A DNA stretch of 64,000 nucleotides from Ignavibacteriales bacterium. Its GTDB lineage: Bacteria; Bacteroidota; Ignavibacteria; Ignavibacteriales; Ignavibacteriaceae. Numbering within the stretch: position 1 is the stretch's first letter; each line of letters starts with the position of its first letter. The stretch covers positions 1,033,448 through 1,097,447 of the forward strand of contig CP054182.1 in assembly GCA_015709675.1 (NCBI GenBank). Direction: 5' to 3'. Positions 8,448-16,206 of the stretch are shown piece after piece. Below the pieces are notes generated by a model, which was not told where the DNA came from, ran no database searches, and saw only the letters and a program-made list of their open reading frames with translations. The position numbers and the translations under genes are program-made.

Positions 8448-9589
8448 GTTGATGCCTCATTTTTCTCCTTTGTTTCTGCAGGATACTCTATCAATATTTC
8501 TGTCCCGGACAACTTCCCTGTTACCACTTCAAAACGCCCCTCTCGTTGTCTTATCTGATGTTCGATATTAAACAAGCCCCATCCGCTCCCCTCCTTGCTG
8601 TTACGGTGTACCTCCGTCATTCCCTTCCCGTCATCTGATACAATGATATTTACCATGCCTTCATGACAGATAAGCTGCACACCAAAGTGCTTTGCATTTG
8701 AATATTTTACTATGTTATTGGTCAATTCCTGTATTATCCGGTATATACGCATCTCTTCATCAGCCGTCAGATAATCGTCAGGTATTTGGCTTACAAACTC
8801 CCCTTCTAATTCTGCTGTTTTAGCAACCTGGTTTACCAAAGATTGTAACGCTGTATTCAGTCCCAGTTCCCCCAGCAGTTTGGGCTTCAACTCATTAACC
8901 ATTTCATAGATTTCTTCAATACCCTGATCTGCTTCCCGTAATATCTCTGTTAATTCTCCGTCATACATTCCTGCTGTCTTCTTCTGCAGTCTTTCAGCCA
9001 ACATTCTGATACTCGTCAACGTCTGTCCGTGTCCGTCATGCAGTTCATTTGCCAGTCTCCTCCTTTCCCGTTCAATACTCTGCTGGAGCCGTTCATTAAA
9101 TTTTTGTATCTCCCTTTCTAAGGCCGTCCGGTCACTGATATCCACCAAACTAATATATGCAAACTTGTGTTCCTGCACACCTTGCAGCTTTATTATATAT
9201 ACCGTATTTCCCTGTTTATATTCACACTGCAGTTCTGCCCCCCTCTGTATGACCTGTTCAAAACTCTCTTCACCTAAAATCTGCAATATCAACCCTCCAA
9301 AGGAACTTCCTTTGGCCGCCTCGATACTTTGCACGATCCTCTTCCCTTCCCTGTTTTGGTAAACTATCAGGCCTGCATTATTCAACAATATAATAGGGAT
9401 CGGCGACATTTCATTAAACAACTTACCGTATTTTTCCTTTTCTTCCTTAATCTGTTTTTTTTCTGCCGTATGACGCAAATTATTCGGCACCAGTCCGTAT
9501 TTTGTCATAATCACAAAACTTCCGAATATCATAAGGACCATCACAGCAGAAAATACGATCGGGTTTAGTAGACTGAAATTATCGGTCAA
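8444..9589 (-). CDS. Membrane-anchored PAS sensor histidine kinase (NarL-type, HisKA_3)
   Basis: One N-terminal transmembrane helix (about residues 11-28), a PAS-like domain (about 54-153), then the HisKA_3 dimerisation domain with the phospho-acceptor in ANELHDGHGQTLTSIR (H184 counted from the TTG start) and a HATPase domain ending with DDGKGM and GSGWGLFNI. The start was set at TTG 9589. It has GAGGA upstream, and its TTGA overlaps the stop of the preceding gene by four bases. A longer frame reaching 9655 would overlap that gene by 70 bases and lacks a good ribosome site. No extracytoplasmic sensor domain is present, so the signal is probably cytoplasmic or comes from the two membrane or exported proteins encoded upstream in the operon. 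Confidence 0.9.
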   Translation of the reverse strand: MTDNFSLLNPIVFSAVMVLMIFGSFVIMTKYGLVPNNLRHTAEKKQIKEEKEKYGKLFNEMSPIPIILLNNAGLIVYQNREGKRIVQSIEAAKGSSFGGLILQILGEESFEQVIQRGAELQCEYKQGNTVYIIKLQGVQEHKFAYISLVDISDRTALEREIQKFNERLQQSIERERRRLANELHDGHGQTLTSIRMLAERLQKKTAGMYDGELTEILREADQGIEEIYEMVNELKPKLLGELGLNTALQSLVNQVAKTAELEGEFVSQIPDDYLTADEEMRIYRIIQELTNNIVKYSNAKHFGVQLICHEGMVNIIVSDDGKGMTEVHRNSKEGSGWGLFNIEHQIRQREGRFEVVTGKLSGTEILIEYPAETKEKNEAST

Positions 9590-10167
9590 TGGCGTAAATC
9601 CTCTTCTCGTGTTATCCGTAGTGTTAATTTCGGTTCCCCTGGACGGTAGTAGCAAAAGTAAAGATATAACAGTACATTAGTCCAGCCAGATATCAGAAAA
9701 TACTCCTTAAAAATTGGCACGCCTGCAAATCCTACAATAATTCTTGTTATTGTATTAAGTTCAGAGAACACAAATACCATATAGAAAAGATTTACAGCAC
9801 CGGTCTTTAATAAGTCCATAAAAGAATCTTTAAGCACAAGTATTGTTATCAACGAGTGCAATCCGGCGATTATGATTAATTGCAACTTCAAATCTGTCGG
9901 AGTAATAAAATACACCAAAACCATTAGCGCAACTATCACATAGTAATGTCTTTTTTCTCGCTTCTCAAAAAGCAAAAAATAAAGCACTGGCACACCAAGC
10001 AATATATACCAGTGGTTCCCTCGTATTCCGAGTCCAAATAAAAAAATATGCGCAATAATCTCACCTAACGCAAAAAGAAAAAATATCGGTCCGTATTTTT
10101 CACTTCTTTGTCTGTAAGCTGTAAAAATGCTTAGTATTAAAAATACATTAGGCAATAAATTGTCCAA
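9586..10167 (-). CDS. Multi-pass membrane protein of unknown family, in kinase operon
   Basis: 193 residues with about six predicted hydrophobic helices spread over the whole length (for example NVFLILSIFTAY, WYILLGVPVLYFLLF, YYVIVALMVLVYFIT). The C-terminus is short and charged. I do not recognise the family. The position directly before the kinase, with a four-base stop/start overlap, suggests it works with that kinase, either as a membrane sensor or as an anchor, since the kinase itself has only one membrane helix. This is inference from context. The start ATG at 10167 lies 11 bases after the stop of the upstream gene. Confidence 0.75.
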   Translation of the reverse strand: MDNLLPNVFLILSIFTAYRQRSEKYGPIFFLFALGEIIAHIFLFGLGIRGNHWYILLGVPVLYFLLFEKREKRHYYVIVALMVLVYFITPTDLKLQLIIIAGLHSLITILVLKDSFMDLLKTGAVNLFYMVFVFSELNTITRIIVGFAGVPIFKEYFLISGWTNVLLYLYFCYYRPGEPKLTLRITREEDLRH

Positions 10168-10178
10168 TTATTTTCCTG

Positions 10179-10649
10179 CTATTCCAAACAATATGGTGGA
10201 CACGGCGTTCCCACCTCTAGTATAAACTCCCCGCAACGCAAGGTAAATGCCTTTTCTCGCTGTTCTGCATAAACAATTTCTTCCCCGCCTCTCAAAAGCA
10301 ATTCCTCTATCCTTTCCCTGCTGTAAATCATCATTACCTTTTCATTTTGTAATTCAAATCCTTCCGGATATACAATTTTTCTCTCCTTATCGGCTACCAC
10401 CACCACTCCCCCCGCTATCCCGAACATTAAATATGGTCTGCTTTTTGCCTCATTCAGCAGAATTCTGCTTTCCATAGTGGCCCTCATGGTAACAGCCCCA
10501 AACTTCGCCTCCCCTTCGCTTCTGCTGAAAATCTCCCCGATTATTTGTCCATTTATTTCTCCCGCAAATAAGAGTAGAGCAAACAACACTGTGGTTAGTC
10601 TGATTCCTTTTGCTGCTAACCTTTCCCGTAAACAAGTACACCAATCCAT
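10179..10649 (-). CDS. Small exported or membrane-anchored protein, unknown
   Basis: 156 residues. A positively charged N-terminus (RERLAAKGIR) precedes a hydrophobic signal-like segment (LTTVLFALLLFAGEINGQ, ending near residue 35). The rest is a soluble beta-rich-looking region with a hydrophobic strand (YLMFGIAGGVVVVADKER) and a Cys-containing C-terminus (TPCPPYCLE). I do not recognise the family. It is the first gene of the operon with the membrane protein, kinase and response regulator; GGCGG lies just upstream of the ATG. It may be a periplasmic partner of the sensor, but nothing in the sequence proves it. The promoter and a candidate operator lie about 110-155 bases upstream. Confidence 0.68.
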   Translation of the reverse strand: MDWCTCLRERLAAKGIRLTTVLFALLLFAGEINGQIIGEIFSRSEGEAKFGAVTMRATMESRILLNEAKSRPYLMFGIAGGVVVVADKERKIVYPEGFELQNEKVMMIYSRERIEELLLRGGEEIVYAEQREKAFTLRCGEFILEVGTPCPPYCLE

Positions 10650-10758
10650 TTTTCCGCCTTTTTTTTATATTTATTGAATAAAAAGCCCTTTTACTTCTCA
10701 TTTCCCGGTTCCCCGGTTTTTTTTAATTCTACACAAAAAAAAACAACTGCTTTAGCCT

Positions 10759-10805
10759 ATATTACTACTTATCCCCCACTTCGTCAATAGGAGTAAATAC
10801 CTAGT
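10759..10805 (-). promoter_or_regulatory. Promoter plus palindromic operator of the two-component operon
   Basis: Read on the minus strand, TTGACG (10787-10782), a 17-base spacer and TAATAT (10764-10759) make a good sigma-70-like promoter, with a leader of about 100 bases to the first gene. Directly overlapping and upstream of the -35 box is TAGGTATTTACTCCTA, an imperfect inverted repeat with TAGG/CCTA ends. A 23-base block (10783-10805) containing it is repeated base for base at 15281-15303. The position fits an activator that contacts RNA polymerase at the -35 region. Confidence 0.6.
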
Positions 10806-10839
10806 TATTCTCTCTTTTGTTATTTTATGACCTTAAAAT

Positions 10840-10871
10840 GAGGGGCCGGCATAACTTTACACCGGCCTCTC
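10840..10871 (-). terminator. Hairpin downstream of the 10891-11778 gene
   Basis: Ten-base arms (GAGGGGCCGG at 10840-10849 and CCGGCCTCTC at 10862-10871) with one mismatch. On the minus strand the stem is followed by ATTTTAAGG. It lies 20 bases after the stop codon of the last T9SS gene of the cluster. Confidence 0.6.
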
Positions 10872-10890
10872 ATAGCTGGTTTCCCGTATT

Positions 10891-11778
10891 TTACTTCAAC
10901 AATGTCATTTTTCTGGTCAGGGTCATCCCTCTGCCATAGCTCAACTTGTACAAATAAACCCCGCTGGCTAAATGAGCACCGTCAAATATCACCCCATGGC
11001 TCCCTTGCTCATATTGCCCCTTTGCTAAAACTGCTACTCTGTTTCCGAGTATATCATACACCCCAAGCTCAATTTCACTGCTTTCAGGCAGGCGGAATCG
11101 TATCTCACTGCTCGGATTAAACGGATTCGGGTAATTCTGCTCAAGTCGGTAATCGGATTCCATCACCTCATCACGTACACTCACCCATGGGTAAAATGTC
11201 GTATCTCCGTACACTACCCCATTAATTACACAGCCCATTTGCCGGTCAGTTTCAAAATCAGCTGTATAGGAGAGTATCCCAAATTTTAAACTGTATAAAG
11301 CAAATAATTCATATGGATTTCCGTCTAAACTAATTCTAAGTCTATACAATGTGTCGGGCTGTCCATAAACTAGGTCTAAAAGTATTTCAGTAATCTTATA
11401 ACGCCACATGTAAATCGTTTTTTGATTAACCCATTCGTCACCTATTTGGGGATTTTCTTTCCAATGTATCCATTCATAATTTGGTGCAATTACGCTGCTG
11501 TCAACTCTTTCAACGTGATATCCATCGGGACGGACCCGTGTATAGTATTTATATACATGATGTATACTTCGACCTTCAAGTATAGTATAATCAAGTGAAT
11601 CAATTATAATTTTACCAGGTAAATATTCGAATCGTGCTTTCTCATTTCCATTCACAACGTCGGTCACCCACACATTACCCACGCCGTATGGCATCTGTAT
11701 TCTCGGTGTAGATTGTGCCTCAGCTCTTGCAATCAGAACTACTGCTGCAATCGTGATTAATATAAGATTCTTCTTCAC
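10891..11778 (-). CDS. T9SS-exported protein, paralogue A
   Basis: 295 residues. A signal peptide ends near residue 21 (VVLIARAEAQ). The central region of about 190 residues (GVGNVWVTDVVNG ... NYEWIHWKENPQIGDEW ... FALYSLKFGILSYTADFET) is of unknown function. It ends with a T9SS type A sorting domain (NYPNPFNPSSEIRF ... GVYLYKLSYGRGM, KMTLLK). The body is closely related to the neighbour at 11875-12762, but the sorting domain is a different subtype, closer to that of the trypsin-like protein at 39428. Secretion across the outer membrane through the T9SS is expected from the tail. The function of the body is unknown; it has no obvious catalytic motif. Confidence 0.82.
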   Translation of the reverse strand: MKKNLILITIAAVVLIARAEAQSTPRIQMPYGVGNVWVTDVVNGNEKARFEYLPGKIIIDSLDYTILEGRSIHHVYKYYTRVRPDGYHVERVDSSVIAPNYEWIHWKENPQIGDEWVNQKTIYMWRYKITEILLDLVYGQPDTLYRLRISLDGNPYELFALYSLKFGILSYTADFETDRQMGCVINGVVYGDTTFYPWVSVRDEVMESDYRLEQNYPNPFNPSSEIRFRLPESSEIELGVYDILGNRVAVLAKGQYEQGSHGVIFDGAHLASGVYLYKLSYGRGMTLTRKMTLLK

Positions 11779-11809
11779 ATCACATTCCTTTATTTTTCTT
11801 CAAACAAAT

Positions 11810-11865
11810 GGGGCTTCCTAAATATAACTTTTTTATTGCATGTATTTTCATATATAGAAAGCCCC
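11810..11865. repeat. Intergenic hairpin between paralogues A and B
   Basis: The arms GGGGCTTCCTAAATATA and (right arm read in reverse complement) GGGGCTTTCTATATATG pair around an AT-rich loop. A homologous hairpin occupies 12795-12850 between paralogue B and the metalloprotease gene, which shows that spacer and flanking tail were duplicated together. Confidence 0.65.
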
Positions 11866-11874
11866 GTGCATTTC

Positions 11875-12762
11875 CTATTTCAATAGAGTCAGCTTTTTAG
11901 AAAAAACTTTTCCATTCGTTTTCATCACATAAAAATATACCCCGCTGCTTAAACTGCTTGCATCCAGTTGTACCTCATAGTTTCCCGGTTCCCGGTATGT
12001 CCGCTCAATGGTCATAACTTCTTTCCCCAATATATCAAATAATCCAATACTTACTTCCCCCTTGCTTTCTATGCCGTATTGAATTGTGGTGCTCGGATTA
12101 AACGGATTTGGGTAATTTTGCTCAAGCCGGTAATCGGATTCCATCACCTCATCATGAACACTCACCCATGGGTAAAATGTCGTATCTCCATAAACTACTC
12201 CATTAATTACGCAGCCCAACTGAGACGTTGTTTCAAATTCCGCTGTATAGGATAGTATTCCAAATTTTAAACTGTATAAAGCAAATAATTCATATGGATT
12301 TCCATCTAAACTTATTCTTAGTCCATACAATGTATCAGGTTGTCCATAAATCGCTGCTGTAAAAATGTCAATAATCTGATATCTCCAAGTTTGGTGCAAC
12401 CATTGGTTAATCCATTGATCGCCTATCTGAGGATTTTCTTTCCAGTGTATCCATTCATAGTTTGGGGCAATCACATTGCTGTCCACACGTTCAACATGGT
12501 ATCCGTCGGGTCGGATACGTGCATATTTCAGGGACATGTACCCGTAGCTTCTGCGTTCCAAAACCCAATACGAAATTGAATCGATAATGAAGTTATCATC
12601 AATGTATTCAAAGCGATTTTTATCATTTCCGTCCACTATATCATCAATCCACACATTTCCTATACCGTATGGCATTTGAATTCTGGGTAAGGTTGGTTGT
12701 GCTACAGATTTTTCACTAAGTAATATGAATGTAATGGTAATTAACAAAATACTCTTCTTCAA
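11875..12762 (-). CDS. T9SS-exported protein, paralogue B
   Basis: 295 residues, the same length as paralogue A at 10891 and clearly homologous over the body (YHVERVDSNVIAPNYEWIHW, YGQPDTLYGLRISLDGNPYE). The signal peptide ends near residue 21. The sorting domain (NYPNPFNPSTTIQYGIESKG ... GVYFYVMKTNGKV, KLTLLK) is nearly identical, in protein and DNA, to that of the metalloprotease encoded next to it and unlike that of paralogue A. The gene therefore looks like a chimera: body from one lineage, tail from the other. A hairpin lies on each side. The function of the body is unknown. Confidence 0.82.
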   Translation of the reverse strand: MKKSILLITITFILLSEKSVAQPTLPRIQMPYGIGNVWIDDIVDGNDKNRFEYIDDNFIIDSISYWVLERRSYGYMSLKYARIRPDGYHVERVDSNVIAPNYEWIHWKENPQIGDQWINQWLHQTWRYQIIDIFTAAIYGQPDTLYGLRISLDGNPYELFALYSLKFGILSYTAEFETTSQLGCVINGVVYGDTTFYPWVSVHDEVMESDYRLEQNYPNPFNPSTTIQYGIESKGEVSIGLFDILGKEVMTIERTYREPGNYEVQLDASSLSSGVYFYVMKTNGKVFSKKLTLLK

Positions 12763-12794
12763 ATTGACTTCCTTAATTATTTTTCCAACAAATC

Positions 12795-12850
12795 AGGGCT
12801 TCCTAATGATAGCTTTTTTACTATTTGCACCTTTATATATAGAAAGCCCT
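12795..12850. repeat. Intergenic hairpin between paralogue B and the metalloprotease gene
   Basis: AGGGCTTCCTAATGATA pairs with the downstream TATATATAGAAAGCCCT. It has the same layout and similar sequence as the hairpin at 11810-11865. Confidence 0.65.
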
Positions 12851-12859
12851 GTGTAATTC

Positions 12860-14989
12860 TTATTTCAATATCGTCAGCTTTTTGGATAAAACTATTCCAT
12901 TAGTTTTCATCACGTAAAAATATACCCCGCTGCTTAAACTGCTTGCATCCAGTTGTACCTCATAGTTTCCCGGCTCCCGGTATGTCCGCTCAATGGTCAT
13001 AACTTCTTTCCCCAATATATCAAATAATCCAATACTCACTTCCCCCTTGCTTTCTATGCCGTATTGAATTGTGGTACTCGGATTAAACGGATTAGGGTAA
13101 TTTTGACTTAAATAATAAGTTTTCGGCACGCTGCTGGTTTCATTCTGTCCGTCCTTTTGTATGGTTAAATCAAAATAAATCCAGTCATACTGAGAATGCA
13201 TAGATTCCAAATTCGTGCTGTCAACCGCAGATATTTTATAGAACAATTTGTAATCCTCAACTTGCCCTGTAATATACGGATTAGGGTCAATCCACGAAGT
13301 CACAGGTGTATCAGGATGAGTATAAGCACTAATCGTTGCTATATGATTCCATGTTGTCGGTTCCGCTCCTGTTGTATATTTGCTGTAAATCTTATAACTC
13401 CCCCCTGCTTTAACATCCGGCTCTATATTTGCCGTCCACGCTAATTTGGGGCTTGTTCCAAATTTTTTAACTTGTAAAAACTGTGGCTTCGCTGGTGGTA
13501 GCGCCAATACAGAGGCATACGTATTAAATGTTTTTAAAGTTATATTTTCCCCGCTTTGGCTGTAAACCTGCATGGCCATCGTATATAAGGAGTCAATATA
13601 AGTGCTTGGTGCACTCCAGGGGCTGAATATCTCAGTATAATTATCATTCCACGCCTGCCCCTCTATCCCGAACACATTTCTCCGCAATGAGTCCGTTTTT
13701 ACCAAAGGTATGGTATCATGCCATTTCTCCCACCAGCTGCCGTTATAAAATACATTTTGCGGATGCCGGTCGCTCTTTCCGGTATTTCGGTTAACAGCAA
13801 CACGGCCGCTTAAAGGCATAGTGCTGGGCCAGCCGCTTGGCATACTTATCGTTCCGTTTTGTACCCAGTCCCAGGCGCCGTTTCCCGTTTTCAATTCAAT
13901 ATTTGGAGGCACACCGTTATTTCCGTATGCTGTGGCGCTGTATCCGGATATTTCCCAAACGTATATACCCTTCCCTTTCGTTGCGGTAGTATCATACCCT
14001 CCTGCAAGTTCATCCCCACGGGCAATAAAATCATAAATACTTTTCCTCTGATGGTTTTCTACGAGATAAAATTTTGTTCCGCCGTATCCCGCAGGTATTT
14101 TTAATACATCACCATCCTCCACATAGTCTCCCAACGTTGTTGTAAAATTATTCTGATCAGCTATGGTATAAGAAATGTAACCCAACTGATAACGCTCCCA
14201 TGCTCCTAACACATAGGTGCTCGTGTAGTAGTATCCGGTCATCAGTCCGCCGGCGCTTGAGTGATATCCCAACAAGTAGTGTCCTAATTCATGATTCAGC
14301 AACCCTAAAAAGCCAAAATGATTAATGTTGCTGCCGTCCCGCACCACAATACCGGACCCTAATCGGTTAAAAATGCCTCCTACACTAATCGAAGATGATA
14401 TCGCTTTATCTGAACCTAGTCCCAAACCAGCTATTCCTCCTGAAAAACCCCAATTATCTTTTTCTGCACCTCTGAATACAACTATCATCATATCAATATA
14501 ACCATCCCCTGCTTCCTCCTTAAACTCCCAGCTTGTTCCGTTCCATGCCCAGTTATCATATTTGGCGTAATTAATTTTATTGTATAATGAATCAATGGTA
14601 ACCGAAACAGCAGCGGAATAACTACCGGACCTGTATGAAAAAGGTATGGTAACCTGTGCCGGATACACTTCACCGATGATATGATAGTTATTATAAGACA
14701 TTTCTGACCAATAGTCAGACATCGTCCCGCTTCTGTACATGGTATGGACCGTACTGTCGGCAAAATTCCGGGCATACGTAGGCAGCTGGCCTAATGTCCA
14801 GTCACCAGCAGAGGTCACCGTATCATTCTCAAATCCTACATACACAAACAATATCCTGAAAAATTCACCCGGTGCTGTCATTGCGGGTTTTAAAAATCCA
14901 CCGGTTTGATTCTCAATAGACTCCTCTAAGCCGGCTGGTTCATCAGTACAGACATACCTTTCGTCATCTGCCCGTGGGCCATTGTACAA
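12860..14989 (-). CDS. M6-like zinc metalloprotease, T9SS-exported (frame-shifted at its N-terminus)
   Basis: About 709 residues from a TTG-like entry point. The metzincin-like zinc site LNHELGHYLLGYHSS (HExxH at about 233-237) lies in a domain resembling the M6 / immune inhibitor A group (FFRILFVYVGFENDTV, MSDYWSEMSYN at the front). An FN3-like region (about 510-610, PPAKPQFLQVKKFG ... YKLFYKISAVDS) follows, then a T9SS sorting domain (NYPNPFNPSTTIQYGIESKG). The frame itself has no signal peptide. The signal peptide lies immediately upstream in another frame (14926-15066), separated by a -1 shift in the overlap. As read, the product would stay in the cytoplasm, so the gene is disrupted, recoded, or carries a sequence error. 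Confidence 0.83.
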   Translation of the reverse strand: MYNGPRADDERYVCTDEPAGLEESIENQTGGFLKPAMTAPGEFFRILFVYVGFENDTVTSAGDWTLGQLPTYARNFADSTVHTMYRSGTMSDYWSEMSYNNYHIIGEVYPAQVTIPFSYRSGSYSAAVSVTIDSLYNKINYAKYDNWAWNGTSWEFKEEAGDGYIDMMIVVFRGAEKDNWGFSGGIAGLGLGSDKAISSSISVGGIFNRLGSGIVVRDGSNINHFGFLGLLNHELGHYLLGYHSSAGGLMTGYYYTSTYVLGAWERYQLGYISYTIADQNNFTTTLGDYVEDGDVLKIPAGYGGTKFYLVENHQRKSIYDFIARGDELAGGYDTTATKGKGIYVWEISGYSATAYGNNGVPPNIELKTGNGAWDWVQNGTISMPSGWPSTMPLSGRVAVNRNTGKSDRHPQNVFYNGSWWEKWHDTIPLVKTDSLRRNVFGIEGQAWNDNYTEIFSPWSAPSTYIDSLYTMAMQVYSQSGENITLKTFNTYASVLALPPAKPQFLQVKKFGTSPKLAWTANIEPDVKAGGSYKIYSKYTTGAEPTTWNHIATISAYTHPDTPVTSWIDPNPYITGQVEDYKLFYKISAVDSTNLESMHSQYDWIYFDLTIQKDGQNETSSVPKTYYLSQNYPNPFNPSTTIQYGIESKGEVSIGLFDILGKEVMTIERTYREPGNYEVQLDASSLSSGVYFYVMKTNGIVLSKKLTILK

Positions 14990-15066
14990 AATAAGAACAT
15001 GAAAAAGAACACTAATTTCCTGAATTTTGTAATGCCCTCAGGCCGGCATCTAAATAAGTTACTCAT
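14926..15066 (-). CDS. Signal-peptide leader of the metalloprotease, out of frame with the body
   Basis: The ATG at 15066 has a strong AAGGAG seven to eight bases upstream. It encodes MSNLFRCRPEGITKFRK, a hydrophobic core (LVFFFMFLFC) and a cleavage-like AHGQ, then 13 residues to a TAG at 14926-14928. The protease body opens at 14989 in the -1 frame, so the two frames overlap by about 60 bases. The full gene would run 15066-12860, whose length is not a multiple of three. The most likely single cause is a one-base indel near the run ACGAAAGG. Confidence 0.7.
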   Translation of the reverse strand: MSNLFRCRPEGITKFRKLVFFFMFLFCTMAHGQMTKGMSVLMNQPA

Positions 15067-15256
15067 AATGAGCTCCTTTATATTTAGTTTAAACGCGGTA
15101 GAATGATTATATTTCGGTGATGGTTGAAGCATTGTTAACGCATCCTTCTTCCATTTCCCTTGCGGCCTTTCTCTACCGGGAAAGGCCAATTTATTTCTTA
15201 TCTATGTTTCTTCTCATCCCCCATATCCCATCCTCAGACATTTTTTTTGTTTGTGC

Positions 15257-15303
15257 AAGTAAACTCTTATTTTTTTCAAAGTCAATAGGAGTAAATACCT
15301 AGT
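15257..15303 (-). promoter_or_regulatory. Second copy of the TAGG-N8-CCTA operator with a -35 box
   Basis: The 23 bases at 15281-15303 are identical to 10783-10805. On the minus strand they end in TTGACT (-35), and 17 bases on is TTACTT (15262-15257), a weaker -10. The site lies about 190 bases upstream of the metalloprotease leader ATG at 15066. Flanking sequence differs from the first copy, so only the operator and -35 element are conserved. Confidence 0.55.
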
Positions 15304-15326
15304 CCCGGATTTTAACATAAACTCAC

Positions 15327-15623
15327 ATGGCTGATTTTCCACCGTTAATTTTAACATTTTTTACATTGTTTAAGGGCTGCTATGTACAATTTATACTCAA
15401 AACTTTTTGTGGATATATGACCAATACTGATTTCAGGGTTTGGCAGAATGCTCTTGCACAGGAATGCTCAGAATTTCTCAAAACCGCTTATACTGCAAAA
15501 ATGGGTGAAGTAAAAATGGTCACAGAAATGGCAGGTCTCCTATCCAATAAATATTACAAAAATATTCGCCTTAGTGAAAAAAAATTCAAGGTAAAGCTTC
15601 ATCCGTGCAAAATAATCATTTAG
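15327..15623 (+). CDS. Hypothetical small ORF, doubtful
   Basis: 98 codons from an ATG at 15327, or 69 from an internal ATG at about 15414 (MTNTDFRVWQNALAQE). The product is Lys-rich at the C-terminus and has no recognisable domain. No convincing ribosome site precedes it. It overlaps the next ORF by 19 bases in another frame, which could mean two genes or one broken one. The region is AT-rich, lies next to degenerate repeats, and looks like an eroding stretch. Confidence 0.3.
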   Translation: MADFPPLILTFFTLFKGCYVQFILKTFCGYMTNTDFRVWQNALAQECSEFLKTAYTAKMGEVKMVTEMAGLLSNKYYKNIRLSEKKFKVKLHPCKIII

Positions 15624-16156
15624 GTCAGGATACCCCATCAGAACTGGCAGATCTTGTTATTATTTCGCTGATCACGCAAAACAGAAAAATTCTCCTAAAA
15701 AAAACCGCATTAATCCAATGCAAGAAAGAAACAGCAAAAGAATCTTGTGCAATTCAACAAAACCAGCTCAATCTGCTCCACAATTTCCCTTCCTTCATTG
15801 GTGTTCGCGGGTTGGAAAAACAAACTTTTAAAAATCCCGTTAACTGTTTCAATATTACAAGCAGTCTTTGCCAGTATTGTTCGCTTAAAGAGCCCGGGGA
15901 TCTCCTTCTTACCACATTTCGCTCCGTAGCTCTAAACCAAATTAATAACAGAGTATCCGCCAATGATACGTTTTCATCTGATCCGAAGCAAATTCATTCT
16001 CCCTATTCAATGAGTTTTCCCCTGGCCTTTATTGATCACCCTGATTGGGGAATGTTGTTATATGAATTTAATGGTCATTTAGACGCGGACGGTTTTTCCC
16101 GAAGGGACTACGACTTAGTAGGACCGCCGAAGCCAGATCAGAATTGTAAAGTATAA
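15605..16156 (+). CDS. Hypothetical ORF reading into tRNA-derived repeats, doubtful
   Basis: 183 codons with no recognised domain. It is rich in Asn, Lys, Gln and Leu, with scattered Cys (SSLCQYCSLKEPGD). The last 25 or so codons (about 16086-16135) are read through a degenerate tRNA-Ser anticodon-arm unit with its inserted palindrome, so the natural end of any original protein has been lost or replaced. It may be a remnant of an element that once sat at the tRNA. Confidence 0.28.
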   Translation: MQNNHLGQDTPSELADLVIISLITQNRKILLKKTALIQCKKETAKESCAIQQNQLNLLHNFPSFIGVRGLEKQTFKNPVNCFNITSSLCQYCSLKEPGDLLLTTFRSVALNQINNRVSANDTFSSDPKQIHSPYSMSFPLAFIDHPDWGMLLYEFNGHLDADGFSRRDYDLVGPPKPDQNCKV

Positions 16157-16199
16157 AAAGTCCTAAAACGAAAAAGGCCTGATTATCATCAGACCTTTC
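16086..16199 (-). pseudogene. tRNA-Ser-derived fragment (anticodon arm only) and a hairpin terminator
   Basis: About 16086-16135 reads GGACGGTTTTTCCCGAAGGG ... GGACCGCCG. The anticodon-stem halves (ACGGT/ACCG on the minus strand) are split by a palindrome-bearing insert like those in the units to the right. The hairpin AGGCCTGA..TCAGACCT at about 16171-16199 is the terminator of the neighbouring unit. Confidence 0.5.
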
Positions 16200-16206
16200 A
16201 TTCTTC

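Noticed and set aside
14926-14989. Programmed -1 frameshift
   Set aside because: ACGAAAGG is not a classical slippery heptamer, and no pseudoknot could be established by eye. Listed only as an unexplained frame break.
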